NCBI RefSeq assembly: GCF_015711015.1
Contig: NZ_CP064653.1
Span: 1,054,001 to 1,118,000 of the forward strand
Direction of reading: 5' to 3'
Length of the DNA: 64,000 bases
Origin: Methylomonas sp. LL1
Lineage (GTDB): Bacteria; Pseudomonadota; Gammaproteobacteria; Methylococcales; Methylomonadaceae
Shown here: positions 19,401 through 29,709 of the stretch, piece after piece
Position numbering within the stretch: the first letter of the stretch is position 1
How the letters are laid out: every line of letters begins with the position of its first letter
The notes under the pieces: model-generated
What the model was told of the DNA's origin: nothing
Database searches by the model: none
What the model saw: the letters and a program-made list of their open reading frames with translations, nothing else
Translations under genes and position numbers: made by a program

Positions 19401-21688
19401 TTTTGCAAATTCCATTCCCAAGTGCCGGCATGGGTTGCATCAATGATGTTTTGCAGGCGTTCGCGTTCCTGTTTGAGCTGGGCCTGCATGGCAACCCGTT
19501 CCGAAATGTCTGTCCACATTAGTGATAAGTAATGACGGCCCTCCAACACCATCGCTTGCAAACTGACATCCACGCTTTGTAAATTTCCGCCCTTGGTTCG
19601 GCGCAGGGTTTCGAAATGCGCCGAACCCTGTTCCATGAAGTCGGCTGTCATTTGTTCGATTTTGTCCTGGTCGAATTCGCCTTGTATATCCGCCAAGGTC
19701 AGTCGGGCAAATTCCTCGCGGCTGTAACCTAAATGCTCGCAAGCGGCATTGTTGAACTCGACGAAACACAAGGTTTCGACATCGAGCAGGGTAATGGAAT
19801 TGGGTGATTGCGAAACGATGGCTTCGAATATGGCTTGGCGCTTTTGCGCTTCGGCGAACTGGTAGCGGCGGGCGAGGATACTACCTAAGCGATCGGCAAT
19901 GGCATCGATCAATATCCGCTCCTCCTTGAGGAACGGGCCTTCGTCCAGTTCCGGGTATTGTTGTAAATAGCCGACAATAACTTGCCCGTGCCCATTACCC
20001 GAAGAAAAACTGGCGCTCTGACGGCGATGGGTTGGTGCTTGGTCAAAGTTTTTGGTGCTGAATTGTTGGCCTTGCCATTCGATGCAGGCTTCCGCGTTTT
20101 CCGGATGGAACCAGCCGTGAGGCAGTACCTGTGCGACGTCGGCCAACATTTTTTCCAATGGCATACCGATGTCTTCGGTCAGGCGCAGCACTTGGTTCAA
20201 GCAGCACTGCTCCTTGACCCGTTCGGTCAATGCATTCGCGGTGTTGCGTAGTTCGGTAATGTCGCGCGCCACGCCCAGTATGCCGATGACTTGGCCTTGT
20301 GGATTTTTGATGGCAATTTTACTGGTTTCAAACAGCCGTTCGTGGCCCTCATGCACGATGCATTCTTCTTGATTGAACGGCTTTGAGGCAAAGGCGGCGG
20401 TAATATCCTGTTCGCGGAAGCGGGTGGCTAACTCGGCATCAAACAGGTCGAAATCGGTTTTGCCTATGATTTCCTGGTCAGAACGGCCGATGAAGTTCTC
20501 GAATGCGGCATTGCAAAGTTGAAACACGCCTTGGGTATTCTTGAAAAATACTAAATCGGGTAGGGCACGGATCAAGACATTCAAACGCGACCGTTCTGTG
20601 TTCAGAGCCTCGTTGGCGAGTTTTTCCTTTTCGCGAAGCTGTGTCAGCCGCGATGAATAGCGGATAAAGATGATCAACAACAGGCTTATCGTCAGGGTAG
20701 CCAAGCCGAGTACGATGACGATCGTACTGTGGTCGCGCCAGATTTCATGCAGGCTGACGGGAGGTTGGTGGTCGTAGGGTGGGAGGCGCAACTTACGTGA
20801 CAATTCCCGCACCGACTCATAATCGTATGGCAAGGAAAATCCGTGGATGCTCAGGGCTTGCGTAACCGGATCCCCAGGCGACAGATCGAGCAGGGCGCTG
20901 GTGATGCGTTTGGCGATTCTCGTATCGACATGCGGCATCGCGGCCACCGGCCGTTCCGGATACAGACGGGTTGAGACCGCGTAGGGATAATCCGGTAATT
21001 TGCGCGCATTAATGACTCTGAACATCCCGGCCGGAAACTTGCCGTGTCGTTCCATGGCTTCGAGAAAGCCGGTTCGCAGGAAGGCGGCTTCCGCCTTGCC
21101 GGCCAAAACAGTGTCGACCACGTGGTCGAACGGTAATCCGGTTTGTATGATTTTTGATGCTTCAGAAACATCAATGCCGATTTGAGCCAGTTCATAGGCC
21201 TGGGCCAAAAAACCGCCCATCAAACCGGTATCCGCGACAGCAATGGTTTTGCCTTTCAGGTCTTGCAAGCGATTGATGTCCGGGTTATTCGACTTGACCA
21301 CAATGACGCCGCCGAATCCCTCCAGCGCTGCGAAATCGGGAGCGGGTCCCTGATTGATTAAGCCCGCGATCGGTGCCGACAGCCCGATTTGATGCGCATA
21401 TTTGAGGTAACTGGCTGGGTTGGTGATCACGATGTCGACTTGACGAGCGTTAACCGCCCGGTCCATCCCCGCTAAGTCAAGGGCTTTGACTTCAACCGCT
21501 GTCTCGTCCAATCGAGATTCCAGGTATTTAGCCAACGGCCGCCAACGAAAGTTTTCAGTTTCCAAGGGATCCAATGCCAACCAGCCGATGCTCAAGGTTT
21601 TCGGATGGGTTTGTGGCCAAGCATTGAGCGCACAACCCATCCAAAGAATGATGAATGCAATGATTTGACGTTTCATGACGGCGCTCAA
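16445..21688 (-). CDS. Hybrid histidine kinase with PhnD-like sensor and six PAS domains
   Basis: Inner-membrane sensor kinase of 1747 residues. Order: signal peptide; periplasmic PhnD-type binding domain (~30-315); membrane helix (~325-347); PAS; a GAF-like region (~500-610); five more PAS domains (~620-1245); HisKA with SHEIRTPMN (H1283); HATPase with DTGIGI and [12 protein letters not shown] with phosphoacceptor D1574. Residues from about 1643 to the end come from a dispersed repeat and have no domain character (Arg/Ser-rich). The gene overlaps the binding-protein gene upstream and the Hpt gene downstream. The ligand is unknown; a PhnD-like domain suggests an oxyanion or organophosphorus compound, which is only a guess. 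Confidence 0.9.
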   Translation of the reverse strand: MSAVMKRQIIAFIILWMGCALNAWPQTHPKTLSIGWLALDPLETENFRWRPLAKYLESRLDETAVEVKALDLAGMDRAVNARQVDIVITNPASYLKYAHQIGLSAPIAGLINQGPAPDFAALEGFGGVIVVKSNNPDINRLQDLKGKTIAVADTGLMGGFLAQAYELAQIGIDVSEASKIIQTGLPFDHVVDTVLAGKAEAAFLRTGFLEAMERHGKFPAGMFRVINARKLPDYPYAVSTRLYPERPVAAMPHVDTRIAKRITSALLDLSPGDPVTQALSIHGFSLPYDYESVRELSRKLRLPPYDHQPPVSLHEIWRDHSTIVIVLGLATLTISLLLIIFIRYSSRLTQLREKEKLANEALNTERSRLNVLIRALPDLVFFKNTQGVFQLCNAAFENFIGRSDQEIIGKTDFDLFDAELATRFREQDITAAFASKPFNQEECIVHEGHERLFETSKIAIKNPQGQVIGILGVARDITELRNTANALTERVKEQCCLNQVLRLTEDIGMPLEKMLADVAQVLPHGWFHPENAEACIEWQGQQFSTKNFDQAPTHRRQSASFSSGNGHGQVIVGYLQQYPELDEGPFLKEERILIDAIADRLGSILARRYQFAEAQKRQAIFEAIVSQSPNSITLLDVETLCFVEFNNAACEHLGYSREEFARLTLADIQGEFDQDKIEQMTADFMEQGSAHFETLRRTKGGNLQSVDVSLQAMVLEGRHYLSLMWTDISERVAMQAQLKQERERLQNIIDATHAGTWEWNLQNGEAIFNERWAEIFGYRLEELQPFSVESWDGFVHPEDLQRANTLLAEHLAGGSDYYSCDLRMRHRDGHWVWIADRGRVSKRTNDGKPLIISGTHVDISAQREAEEQLRQSEQRFRKLFEDSRQPVLLVENGRFIDANQATLDMMAMDSLDQLLNSAPEEISPKYQPDGQLSADKVVKVIDDAIRQGSNRFEWEHIRRNGEHFIAEVMLTPIRYQEKLLIHVVWTDITERKRLEQQSKRFEAIVNSSDDAIISKNLDGIVTSWNPGAAKVFGYGAEEMLGQSLLKLIPLELVDEESTIIEKIKLGQPYAHYETKRIRKDGSEIDVSVTISPIRDQHGKIVGASKIARDITRRKKNEEQLNKLSLTVEQSLNIVVITNLNAEIEYVNPRFTQVTGYSIEEVMGQNPRILKSGHTPLSVYENMWQTLTKGSVWQGELINRGKDGREFTEWVNISPLRNSAGVMTHYVAVKEDITQKKRDAEELERYRKHLEDLVKTRTAELEMARHAAEVANQSKSAFLANMSHEIRTPMNAVIGYAHLLRGKCQDSDHIDKLDRIIASGKHLLGIINDILDLSKIEAQRLTLEKTTFLIVPTLDHVCSMMADRIASRGLQFIEETDPRLKDLPLVGDPLRIGQILVNYLSNAAKFTERGKIIMRTKLVKEDSGHVTIKFEVEDTGIGIDAAHLDKLFQDFEQAESSTTRRYGGSGLGLAISRRLASLMGGETGVISELGKGSIFWAVITLNRGNAEDLPKHWRQEDGGKLRSNARILLAEDNEINQEVAKELLQDFGLSVDIANNGGEAVTMIQNGDYDLILMDMQMPVMDGLEASRQIRALAQGQNIPILAMTANAFAEDRNRCLEAGMNDHIVKPVEPNILYAKLAYWIPAAAIEQNSGSRYFCESLFRGIPAPTSGKNYATAYAYGGPDSSASPRFDPTRGSKHRLSHDLTPFREALQVFSASLRKPARRYGYRGLKIFTSLTLRFQDFQRTPA
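16455..16762 (+). repeat. Dispersed ~300-bp repeat, copy 1 (in kinase gene)
   Basis: About 308 bases closely similar to 33963-34260 in the same orientation. Shared blocks include AGCCGTAGCGCCGGGCGG, CGCGAAACGGCGT, AGTCATGCGAGAGCC, GATCCCCTTGTTGGGT and GAGGTGACGCGGACG. A hairpin near 16684-16716 has a GGGAT loop. It supplies the last ~105 codons of the kinase and ends a few bases before the Hpt start. No transposase and no clear target-site duplication were seen. Confidence 0.88.
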
Positions 21689-22674
21689 GGAAGATAATCG
21701 GCGATAAACAGTTGGGCGAGGTCGGGTATGTGCTCAAGCGTACCGAATCGGTGCATGATTTGGGCGATGTTCTCGGCTTTAGTCTTGAGTTCCGATGTTG
21801 CCGGTGCCAATAGATGGCGGTTGTAGGCCGCATCGGGTAGATCCAGCCCATGGTATGCGGCTTTGACCTCGCTACTCTTTAGTCGAAGTAGTCTGGCGAG
21901 ACCGTAAACCGTGTCGATCGGTTGATGTTTCCACAATTCCTGAGCTTGAAAATGGCCGGCAATCAATTCACGGACCGCGGCTTCATTATCTTGCAGCGCT
22001 TCGCCGCGAATGGCCAACACGTCGATGACGGTGTTGGGGATGCTACGGCTGTCGAAGATATTGACCATGCCGATATTCTCGAACCGTAGGGTATTGGGGG
22101 TATAGGTGATGACGGCGTCTAACTGTTGTCGTTGAACTTCTTCAAAATGATCAAAACCGATGTCGACTTTTTGTATTTGCTCGGTTTGCAATCCTGCCGC
22201 TTCCAGTAGCCTGGCGAACATGATGGCTCCCAAAGTGGAGTTTTCCACACCTATCCGTTTGCCGGCGAGCTGGACTAGGCTTGTGATTCCCGGTTTAACC
22301 AAAACGGCATCGCCGCCCGCGGATGAATCGAGTACCAATACCACACATAAGGAAACGCCTTGCTCGAGCAGGTGTAATACTTCATCCAGGGTCAATGCGG
22401 CGCCATCGACACGGCCTTCCAATAACAATCTCGACGAATGAGCCAGATTATCGGTTTCGATCAAATCGATATGGTTGGCGTCTATAAAACCGTTGTCGCG
22501 GGCCAGAAATAGAAACGCATATCCCGGCCACATTTGTGCCGCGATTTTCAAGGGGCGCTTGGGTTCACAACCCGTTACATATAACGTTGTGGCAAAGCCC
22601 ATCGAACCCGCCAGCAGACGTAAAAAGCCGCGGCGCCTTAACGATAAACATAACGAGCGGACTTCGGGAGACAT
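21685..22674 (-). CDS. SsuA/NMT1-like periplasmic binding lipoprotein
   Basis: Periplasmic solute-binding protein of 329 residues of the SsuA/THI5/NMT1 class. The N-terminus has a twin-arginine-like RRRGFLRLL followed by a hydrophobic stretch and a lipobox-like VTGC, so it may be a lipoprotein. [17 protein letters not shown] and [20 protein letters not shown] are typical of the family. No ABC permease or ATPase gene is nearby, and the gene is embedded between a response regulator and a sensor kinase, so it more likely feeds a signal to the kinase than a transporter (inference). It overlaps both neighbours. Confidence 0.85.
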   Translation of the reverse strand: MSPEVRSLCLSLRRRGFLRLLAGSMGFATTLYVTGCEPKRPLKIAAQMWPGYAFLFLARDNGFIDANHIDLIETDNLAHSSRLLLEGRVDGAALTLDEVLHLLEQGVSLCVVLVLDSSAGGDAVLVKPGITSLVQLAGKRIGVENSTLGAIMFARLLEAAGLQTEQIQKVDIGFDHFEEVQRQQLDAVITYTPNTLRFENIGMVNIFDSRSIPNTVIDVLAIRGEALQDNEAAVRELIAGHFQAQELWKHQPIDTVYGLARLLRLKSSEVKAAYHGLDLPDAAYNRHLLAPATSELKTKAENIAQIMHRFGTLEHIPDLAQLFIADYLP

Positions 22675-23800
22675 TAGTCGTTGTCCTGAAAGCGCGTGGC
22701 AATTGCCGCAAAATCGCCGAGTCGGTGGGCAAACGCATCGACGACAGCCGGATCGAAATGGCTGGCTTTACCTTCGAGGATGATGGCGGTTGCTTCTTCA
22801 AACGTGAACGGCGGTTTATAGACGCGCTTGCTGAGCAATGCATCGAAGACATCCGCCAAAGCCATTATCCGGCGGCAAATGGAATGTCTTCGCCGGCCAG
22901 GCCATTGGGGTAGCCGCTGCCGTCCCATTTTTCATGATGATGCGCGGCAATCTCCATTGCAATATGTAGAAAACTCAAGCCATCCTGGTCCGACTGGTCC
23001 TGTATGGCTTCCCAAATCGCGTTGGCGCCGATTTGGGCATGGGTTTTCATGATTTCCCATTCTTCAGACGTATGTTTGCCCGGTTTATGCAGTACTTGAT
23101 CCGGTATGCCGACCTTGCCAATGTCGTGAAGAGGGGCGGCCTTGGTATACAAAGTCACGGTTTCAGCGGTCAACACCTTGCCATAACGCGGATGCCCGGC
23201 CAATTCTTCCGCTAAAATTTGGACATAGGCCTGGGTGCGCAAGATGTGGTTACCAGTCTCGTTGTCTCTGGCCTCCGCCAGTTTTGCCAGCGCCCGGATG
23301 CTGACATCCTGAATCATTTGATTTTGACGCATGCGGCGGGCAACTTCGTTTTCCAGCCAGGTATTGCTGTTTTGCAATAGGTCCCGGGCGGTCTTGGGCT
23401 CCAGTTGAGCTTTGACGCGGGCTAAAGCGATAGCGGGTTTAAACGGCTTGGTGATGTAATCGACCGCGCCTGACTCCAGGCCATGGGTTTCGTCATGTTC
23501 TTCGTTGAGGGCGGAGATGAAAATGACCGGTATCGATTGGGTTTTGGGGTTTGATTTAAGGCGACGCAAAACTTCATGACCATCCATTTCCGGCATCATG
23601 ATGTCCAATAAAATCAAGTCCGGTGCGGGTTCACATTCGGCGGAAATCAAGGCGCGCATGCCGTTATTGGCAATTTTTACATTGTAATGCGGCATCAGTA
23701 ACTCACCCAGAATGGTCAGATTATCGGGGGTATCATCGACGATGAGTATCGTTTTGAGCTCTGCTGGGTGTATATGTGTTTCGGTCATTTTGGCTTTCAA
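22674..23800 (-). pseudogene. HD-GYP response regulator, frameshifted
   Basis: Response regulator whose REC domain (ILIVDDTPDN; phosphoacceptor in DLILLDIMMPEMDG) is followed by an HD-GYP cyclic-di-GMP phosphodiesterase domain with LHDIGKVGIPD and HHEKWDGSGYP. After GEDIPFAA the frame hits a stop at 22865. The expected continuation (RIMALADVFDALLSKRVYK) lies in the next frame and runs to 22674. One missing base near 22868-22873 explains this. The metal-binding HD-GYP residues lie before the break, but about 65 C-terminal residues are lost. It may be a real mutation or a sequencing error. The restored stop overlaps the next ATG as TAATG. Confidence 0.85.
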
Positions 23801-24125
23801 TGATTATTCCGCAAGTCAAAAAACATTCCGACCTGATGACCATGTCGTATGCTGTGATATGTAGCAGAGTTTTAAGTCAAGCCCATTTTCAAGGGCTGGG
23901 TTGAATTGAACTAATTGCAGCTTACTCACCTAATGGCTTTTGTCAAAGAACTTTGCCGTAAAATCAGATCAATCAACCGAGGTCGATCAAGCCTCAATAA
24001 TAGAGGTTGGTGGTTTCATTTACAGCCTGGAGGCTATGCTTAATCCCTTAGGGATTTTGTCTGATTACGAATAACCGTCGAATTTGATATGATAAGCAGG
24101 ACTTTACCGGGACTCGCAACTACAC
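23801..24125. other. Divergent intergenic region
   Basis: 325 bases between the HD-GYP regulator and ccmA. I see an inverted repeat AATCCC-TTA-GGGATT near 24041-24055 and an AT-rich segment near 24086-24100 that may hold a promoter, but no clear consensus boxes and no gene. Confidence 0.5.
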
Positions 24126-24755
24126 ATGGATCATCAATCAGCGTCATTGAGCGTCAGCAATCTGGCTTGCAGCCGTGACGAGCGCTTGTTGTTTTCCAAT
24201 GTCAGTTTTGCTCTGTCGAGCGGACAAATTCTGCTGTTGGAAGGTAGCAACGGTAGCGGTAAAACCACGCTATTGCGGATTCTCTGCGGTTTCCGCGAGG
24301 CCGATGCCGGCGAAATTTTTTGGCGTGGCGCAGCAATTGACGACGGCGATTATTTCAACGAAATGGCCTATGTCGGCCACGCCGACGGCAGCAAAAAAGA
24401 ATTGTCCGTGTTGGAAAATCTGCATTTCGCGCTGGCCTTGAATACGCCCGGTCATTATTCTATCGATCAGGCATTGGAAAAGGTGCAACTGGCCGGTTTC
24501 GACGATAATCCAGTGCAAACCCTGTCCGCCGGACAAAAGCGCCGCTTGTCGCTGGCACGGTTGTTAATTACCCACAACCAGTTATGGATATTGGATGAAC
24601 CTTTCACCTCGTTGGATAAACAGGGCGTCGAATTGATCGAGAATTTGATGATAGACCACACCCGCCAGGGCGGCATGGTGATTTTGACCTCGCACCAAGA
24701 CTTGACCTTGTCGCATCTCGATTTGCAACGCGTATACCTGGATACATGTCAATAA
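24126..24755 (+). CDS. ccmA: Heme exporter ATP-binding protein CcmA
   Basis: ABC ATPase of the cytochrome c maturation system I, 209 residues. Walker A GSNGSGKTT is at residues 40-48, the signature is LSAGQKRR, and Walker B is LWILDEPF. With CcmB, CcmC and CcmD it releases heme-loaded CcmE. It is the first gene of ccmABCDEFGHI and overlaps ccmB by ten bases. The ribosome site upstream of the ATG is weak. Confidence 0.95.
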   Translation: MDHQSASLSVSNLACSRDERLLFSNVSFALSSGQILLLEGSNGSGKTTLLRILCGFREADAGEIFWRGAAIDDGDYFNEMAYVGHADGSKKELSVLENLHFALALNTPGHYSIDQALEKVQLAGFDDNPVQTLSAGQKRRLSLARLLITHNQLWILDEPFTSLDKQGVELIENLMIDHTRQGGMVILTSHQDLTLSHLDLQRVYLDTCQ

Positions 24756-25420
24756 GCGCCGCTTTTTTCGCCATCGTCCGTCGTGATCTGCTGCTGGCAT
24801 TTCGCCGCCGCGCCGAAATGGCCAACCCGTTGTTTTTTTTCGTATTGGTGGTGACCTTGTTTCCGCTGGCGGTCGGCGCGCAACCCAATTTGCTGCAAGC
24901 GATGGCGCCGGGAGTGATTTGGGTATCGGCCTTGCTGGCGGCCTTGTTGTCGCTGGACGGCATGTTCCGTTCCGATTTCGACGACGGTTCGTTGGAGCAA
25001 ATGCTGCTCAGTAGGCATTCACTGTCGATTCTGGTATTGGGCAAAATTTTCGCTCATTGGCTGGTCACCGGGTTGCCATTATTGTTGGTCGCGCCTTTGT
25101 TGGCCTTATTCCTGGGCTTGCCGGAACGGGCCATGCCGACCTTGTGGCTGACTCTGACTCTGGCCACACCCATGCTGAGCCTGATCGGGGCCATAGGCGT
25201 GGCATTGACGGTGGGCTTGCGCCGGGGCGGCATGATTTTATCGCTATTGGTGTTGCCGCTGTATATCCCCGTGCTGATTTTCGCCAGCAACGCCGTCGAC
25301 AGGGCCGCAAGCGGCTTGCCGGTCTCGGCCCAAATCAACATTTTGTCGGCCATGTTGTTGCTGGCATTGGTTCTAACCCCGCTGCCGACCGCGGCGGCGC
25401 TTAAAATGAGTGTTAATTAA
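24746..25420 (+). CDS. ccmB: Heme exporter permease CcmB
   Basis: Membrane subunit of the CcmAB(CD) complex, 224 residues with six predicted membrane segments. The family pattern DGMFRSDFDDGSLEQMLLS is clear around residue 70. It starts inside the end of ccmA. Confidence 0.95.
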   Translation: MSISAAFFAIVRRDLLLAFRRRAEMANPLFFFVLVVTLFPLAVGAQPNLLQAMAPGVIWVSALLAALLSLDGMFRSDFDDGSLEQMLLSRHSLSILVLGKIFAHWLVTGLPLLLVAPLLALFLGLPERAMPTLWLTLTLATPMLSLIGAIGVALTVGLRRGGMILSLLVLPLYIPVLIFASNAVDRAASGLPVSAQINILSAMLLLALVLTPLPTAAALKMSVN

Positions 25421-25425
25421 CGCCT

Positions 25426-26187
25426 ATGTCCTTCATCCCAGCCCCCGTCAGCCGCTTCTTCCACCGCACCGCCTCGTCACCGCATTTTTATGCGCTGGCG
25501 GATAAATTCATCCCGTGGTTGACCGTGTTATTTCTGTTGCTGTTGATTCCGGGGTTGTACGGAGGCTTGGTAATGGCACCGCCGGATTACCAGCAGGGCG
25601 ACAGTTACCGCATCATTTATATCCATGTGCCGGCGGCCTGGATGTCGCTGTTTATTTATGTTTTGATGGCTATCATGGGCGGGATTGCGTTGATTTGGCA
25701 TATGAAACTGGCCGAGGTGATGCTGATCAGCAGCGCACCGATAGGCGCCGGGTTCACCTTTATCGCGTTGGTCACGGGCTCCTTGTGGGGTAAGCCGATG
25801 TGGGGCACCTGGTGGGTGTGGGACGCGCGTTTGACCTCGGAACTGATTTTGCTGTTTCTGTATCTGGGCGTGATCAGTTTGTATGGCGCGATCGAGGACA
25901 AACGCAGCGCCGCTCGCGCGGTGTCGATTCTTGCTCTGGTCGGCGTGGTCAACATTCCTATCATCCATTATTCGGTGGAGTGGTGGAATACGCTGCATCA
26001 AGGGCCTACCGTCAGCAAAATGGATAAGCCGTCCATTCATATCAGCATGTTGATCCCGCTGTTGCTGATGGCCGGGGCGTTTAAGGTCTATTACGCCATT
26101 GCGGTATTGCAGACGGCCAAATTGGAACTCTTGAAACGCGAAGCCTCGGCGCAATGGGTGAAAAACCTGCTGGAGGAAAAAGCATGA
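25426..26187 (+). CDS. ccmC: Heme exporter protein CcmC
   Basis: Inner-membrane heme-handling protein of 253 residues that loads heme onto CcmE. It carries the tryptophan-rich WWD motif WGTWWVWD (residues 126-133) and two periplasmic heme-ligand candidates, H67 (IYIHVPAAW) and H181 (IIHYSVEWW). Six membrane segments are apparent. The stop overlaps ccmD as ATGA. Confidence 0.96.
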   Translation: MSFIPAPVSRFFHRTASSPHFYALADKFIPWLTVLFLLLLIPGLYGGLVMAPPDYQQGDSYRIIYIHVPAAWMSLFIYVLMAIMGGIALIWHMKLAEVMLISSAPIGAGFTFIALVTGSLWGKPMWGTWWVWDARLTSELILLFLYLGVISLYGAIEDKRSAARAVSILALVGVVNIPIIHYSVEWWNTLHQGPTVSKMDKPSIHISMLIPLLLMAGAFKVYYAIAVLQTAKLELLKREASAQWVKNLLEEKA

Positions 26188-26348
26188 GCCTGGAATATTT
26201 TTTACAGATGGGCGGTTACGCCTTTTATGTCTGGACTTCATACGGCATCACTACCGCCGTGCTGCTGTGGAATTTATTTGCGCCCATAGTGCAACGCAAA
26301 CAGTTACTTAGACAAATGGCCCTGAAACAAAAACGCGCGCAACGATGA
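26184..26348 (+). CDS. ccmD: Heme exporter protein CcmD
   Basis: A 54-residue single-pass membrane protein of the CcmABCD complex. The start MSLEYFLQMGGYAFYVW and the basic C-terminal tail are typical. ATG at 26184 was chosen because it overlaps the ccmC stop; the upstream in-frame start at 26154 lies within ccmC. The stop overlaps the ccmE ATG. Confidence 0.92.
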   Translation: MSLEYFLQMGGYAFYVWTSYGITTAVLLWNLFAPIVQRKQLLRQMALKQKRAQR

Positions 26349-26779
26349 AACCACACCGTAAACAACGACTGATTTTAATAAGTTTGATGCTGATTGGCAT
26401 CGGCTTGGCCGCCACCTTTGCTTTAAAAGCCTTCAACGAGAACTTGATGTACTTTTTCTCCACCACCGATGTCGTTGACGGCAAGGCGCCCAAGGATGCC
26501 TTGTTTAGATTGGGTGGCATGGTCGTCAAGGGCACTGTCGAGCGCCCGGAGAAGGATTTGCTGGTGCGTTTCAAACTCAGCGATTTCAGCAAGGAAGTCA
26601 CGGTCGAATACAGCGGCATTCTGCCGGATTTGTTCCGGGAAGGGCAGGGCATTGTGGCCAAGGGCCGGTTGGACAGCCGTGGGGTGTTCGTGGCCGAGGA
26701 AGTGCTGGCTAAGCATGATGAAAATTACATGCCTCCGGAAGTCGCGGGCAGCCTGAAAAAGCCGGCGGAGGCCAAATGA
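26345..26779 (+). CDS. ccmE: Heme chaperone CcmE
   Basis: Periplasmic heme chaperone of 144 residues anchored by an N-terminal membrane helix (~8-28). The heme-attaching histidine is H124 in the HxxxY motif AKHDENYMPPE, with Y128 as partner. The OB-fold core (GGMVVKGTVER, VTVEYSGILPDLFREGQGIVAKG) is intact. Confidence 0.96.
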   Translation: MKPHRKQRLILISLMLIGIGLAATFALKAFNENLMYFFSTTDVVDGKAPKDALFRLGGMVVKGTVERPEKDLLVRFKLSDFSKEVTVEYSGILPDLFREGQGIVAKGRLDSRGVFVAEEVLAKHDENYMPPEVAGSLKKPAEAK

Positions 26780-28725
26780 TTCCCGAAATCGGACATTTTG
26801 CGTTGATTCTGGCGCTATGCATGGCCCTGGTTCAGGGCGTGCTGCCGCTGGCCGGCGCATCGCGCGGCATGGCGGGTTGGGTGCATGTCGCCAAGCCGGC
26901 CGCTTATGGCCAGTTGCTGTTCATGGGATTGGCCTATGCCTGTCTGACTTACAGTTTCATCGTGCACGATTTTTCGGTGGCTTATGTCGCGCAAAACTCC
27001 AACACCGCCTTGCCGTTTTTGTATCTGGTTTCCGGGGTTTGGGGTGCGCACGAAGGCTCGTTATTGCTCTGGGCCTTGACCTTGTCGATCTGGACCGGCC
27101 TGGTAGCATTGTTTAGCCGGCATATTCCCGATGCCACCCGCGCCAGAGTGCTGGGCGTGATGGGATTGGTCGCGGTCGGCTTCATTCTGTTTTTACTATT
27201 CACCTCCAACCCGTTCGCACGCCTGTTTCCGGCCCCGGCCGAAGGGCGTGATTTGAATCCCTTGTTACAGGATCCGGGACTGGCTATCCATCCGCCGATG
27301 CTATATATGGGCTATGTCGGTTTCTCGGTGGCGTTTGCCTTTTCGATCGCGGCCTTGATCGAAGGCAAACTTGACGCGGCCTGGGCCCGTTGGTCAAGGC
27401 CCTGGACTACGGTGGCCTGGATGTTTTTGACCATGGGCATCACGCTGGGTAGCTGGTGGGCCTATTACGAATTGGGTTGGGGCGGCTGGTGGTTTTGGGA
27501 TCCGGTTGAAAATGCCTCATTCATGCCATGGTTGGTCGGGACTGCCTTGATTCATTCGCTGGCGGCCACCGAAAAGCGCGGTGTATTCAAGACCTGGACC
27601 GTACTGTTGGCGATTTTTGCATTTTCACTGAGTTTGCTTGGTACATTTTTAGTTCGTTCCGGCGTGTTGACCTCGGTACATGCCTTTGCCAGTGATCCCG
27701 CGCGCGGCGTATTTATATTGGTGTTTTTGGCGGCCGTGGTCGGTGGTTCGTTATTGCTTTACGCAATCAGGGCGCCGCAAGTCAAAAGCAGCGCCAGTTT
27801 CGAACTGGTATCGCGCGAATCGGTATTGTTGATCAACAACGTGTTGCTGGTGGTCACCGCCGCCAGCATCTTATTGGGCACCTTGTATCCGTTGGTGATC
27901 GACGCGCTGGGACTGGGTAAACTATCGGTCGGACCGCCGTATTTCAATGCGGTGTTCATTCCATTGATGGCGCCATTGGCGATCGTGGTCGGTTTCGGGA
28001 TATTGCTGCATTGGAAACGCGACGACCTCAAAGTCGTTGCGGGTCGAATCTGGTTGATTGCACTGGCTTGCGTGGCTATTGCGGCCTTATTGCCGCTAGC
28101 CATGCCATTTTATTCCTGGGCCGCGGTGCTGGGTTTGAGTCTAGCCCTGTGGACCTTGGCAGTTTCCGCCTTGGCCTTTAAGCAAAGGTTACAAACTTGG
28201 TCGTTGGAACGTCTGAAACAAATACCGGCCGGTTTTTACGGCATGACGCTGGCCCATATCGGTATTTCGGTGTTTGTGGTGGGCATCACCCTGACTTCGG
28301 TGTACAGCATCGAGCGCGATGTGCGGATGGCGCCGGGCGATACGCTGGATATGTTCGGTTATGTGTTTAGTTTTCAGGGCGTCAAGCAAACCCAGGGGCC
28401 AAACTACACGGCCCAGCAAGGCTATTTAACCGTCAGTCATAACGGCGAAACCGTGGCCGAACTGGCGCCGCAAAAACGGGTATACCGGGTGCAAACCATG
28501 CCGATGACCGAAGCAGCTATCGATGCCGGCGTGTTCCGGGATTTGTTCGTCGCCATCGGCGAACCGCTGGGCGAGGAGGGGGCCTGGAGTTTACGGGTCT
28601 ATTACAAGGCTTTCATCCGTTGGATCTGGATGGGTGGCGTATTCATGGCCTTGGGTGGCATGCTGGGCGCGATGGACAGACGCTATCGATTGCTGAACAA
28701 AAAAGCGGTGACCGCCGATGCTTAA
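26776..28725 (+). CDS. ccmF: Heme lyase CcmF
   Basis: Large membrane protein of 649 residues that attaches heme to apocytochrome c together with CcmH and CcmI. It contains the WWD-type motif GGWWFWDPVENASFMPW and about 14-15 membrane segments. The length is normal. Overlaps of 4 and 8 bases link it to ccmE and ccmG. Confidence 0.96.
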   Translation: MIPEIGHFALILALCMALVQGVLPLAGASRGMAGWVHVAKPAAYGQLLFMGLAYACLTYSFIVHDFSVAYVAQNSNTALPFLYLVSGVWGAHEGSLLLWALTLSIWTGLVALFSRHIPDATRARVLGVMGLVAVGFILFLLFTSNPFARLFPAPAEGRDLNPLLQDPGLAIHPPMLYMGYVGFSVAFAFSIAALIEGKLDAAWARWSRPWTTVAWMFLTMGITLGSWWAYYELGWGGWWFWDPVENASFMPWLVGTALIHSLAATEKRGVFKTWTVLLAIFAFSLSLLGTFLVRSGVLTSVHAFASDPARGVFILVFLAAVVGGSLLLYAIRAPQVKSSASFELVSRESVLLINNVLLVVTAASILLGTLYPLVIDALGLGKLSVGPPYFNAVFIPLMAPLAIVVGFGILLHWKRDDLKVVAGRIWLIALACVAIAALLPLAMPFYSWAAVLGLSLALWTLAVSALAFKQRLQTWSLERLKQIPAGFYGMTLAHIGISVFVVGITLTSVYSIERDVRMAPGDTLDMFGYVFSFQGVKQTQGPNYTAQQGYLTVSHNGETVAELAPQKRVYRVQTMPMTEAAIDAGVFRDLFVAIGEPLGEEGAWSLRVYYKAFIRWIWMGGVFMALGGMLGAMDRRYRLLNKKAVTADA

Positions 28726-29251
28726 ATATCTGCTGCCTTTAGTATTGTTTATCGTTCTGGCAATTTTCCTGGCGGTGGGTTTGCGCTTGAATCCCAAGGA
28801 TATTCCGTCACCGTTGATCGATAAGCCGGCACCGGCCTTTTCCTTGCCGATATTGGCGACACCGGATAAAAACTTGAGTAATCAGGATTTAAAGGGCAGG
28901 GTATGGCTGTTGAATGTTTGGGCGTCTTGGTGCGTGTCCTGCCGGCAGGAGCATCCCTTGTTACTGGAATTGGCCAAGCTGAAACGGGTGGCTATCGTCG
29001 GCCTGAATTATAAAGACGAAGCTCAGGCGGCCGGCTTATGGTTGAAGCAATTGGGCAATCCTTATGACGTCAGCATCATGGACACGGACGGACGGGTCGG
29101 TATCGATTACGGCGTATACGGCGTACCCGAAACCTTCGTGGTGGATAAGCGCGGCATCATTCGTTACAAGCATACCGGCCCGGTCGAACCCGGCGACATC
29201 GAGCGGGTGTTTCTGCCGCTGGTGCAACAACTGGAACAGGAGCCGGCATGA
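28718..29251 (+). CDS. ccmG: Thiol-disulfide protein CcmG/DsbE
   Basis: Membrane-anchored periplasmic thioredoxin of 177 residues that reduces apocytochrome or CcmH. An N-terminal membrane helix (~4-22) precedes the redox site WASWCVSCRQEH with C72 and C75. The VYGVPETFVVDKRG segment contains the cis-proline loop. Confidence 0.95.
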   Translation: MLKYLLPLVLFIVLAIFLAVGLRLNPKDIPSPLIDKPAPAFSLPILATPDKNLSNQDLKGRVWLLNVWASWCVSCRQEHPLLLELAKLKRVAIVGLNYKDEAQAAGLWLKQLGNPYDVSIMDTDGRVGIDYGVYGVPETFVVDKRGIIRYKHTGPVEPGDIERVFLPLVQQLEQEPA

Positions 29252-29709
29252 GAATCGGCGTATTGATGCTGTTATGGCTGATAGCCCTACCGCTGCGGGC
29301 GGTGGTGGAATACCACCCGTTTGACAATCCCGAAAAGGAACAGGCCTATCAAACCTTGATTTCCGAGTTGCGCTGTCTGGTTTGCCAAAATCAAACCATC
29401 GCCGATTCCAATGCCGATCTGGCCAAGGATCTGCGGCGTCAGGTTTACGAAATGTTGCAGCAGGATAAGACAGAGCAGGAAGTGGTGGATTTCATGACTC
29501 AACGCTACGGCGATTTCGTCATGTACCGGCCGGCCTTTACACTAAAAACCGGTTTGTTGTGGCTGGGTCCCATCGTATTTTTACTGATAGGCATCATCAC
29601 GGTAGCGATTTTGGCCCGCAATAAAAAAGCCGCAAGCCAAGACATAGGACTGGATAGGCAACAACAAAACCGGCTCGACGATATTTTGCAAAAAGGTGAA
29701 GAGGATTGA
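29248..29709 (+). CDS. ccmH: Cytochrome c maturation protein CcmH
   Basis: Periplasmic thiol protein of 153 residues (CcmH/CycL/NrfF type). The signal peptide is followed by the LRCLVCQNQ redox motif (C43, C46), a helical bundle and a C-terminal membrane helix (~105-124). The TPR part found fused in E. coli CcmH is here a separate gene (ccmI). Confidence 0.95.
   Translation: MRIGVLMLLWLIALPLRAVVEYHPFDNPEKEQAYQTLISELRCLVCQNQTIADSNADLAKDLRRQVYEMLQQDKTEQEVVDFMTQRYGDFVMYRPAFTLKTGLLWLGPIVFLLIGIITVAILARNKKAASQDIGLDRQQQNRLDDILQKGEED

Noticed and set aside
22674-22928. A separate 84-residue gene downstream of the HD-GYP regulator
   Set aside because: From its residue ~20 it continues the HD-GYP domain exactly, so it is the shifted 3' part of one gene.
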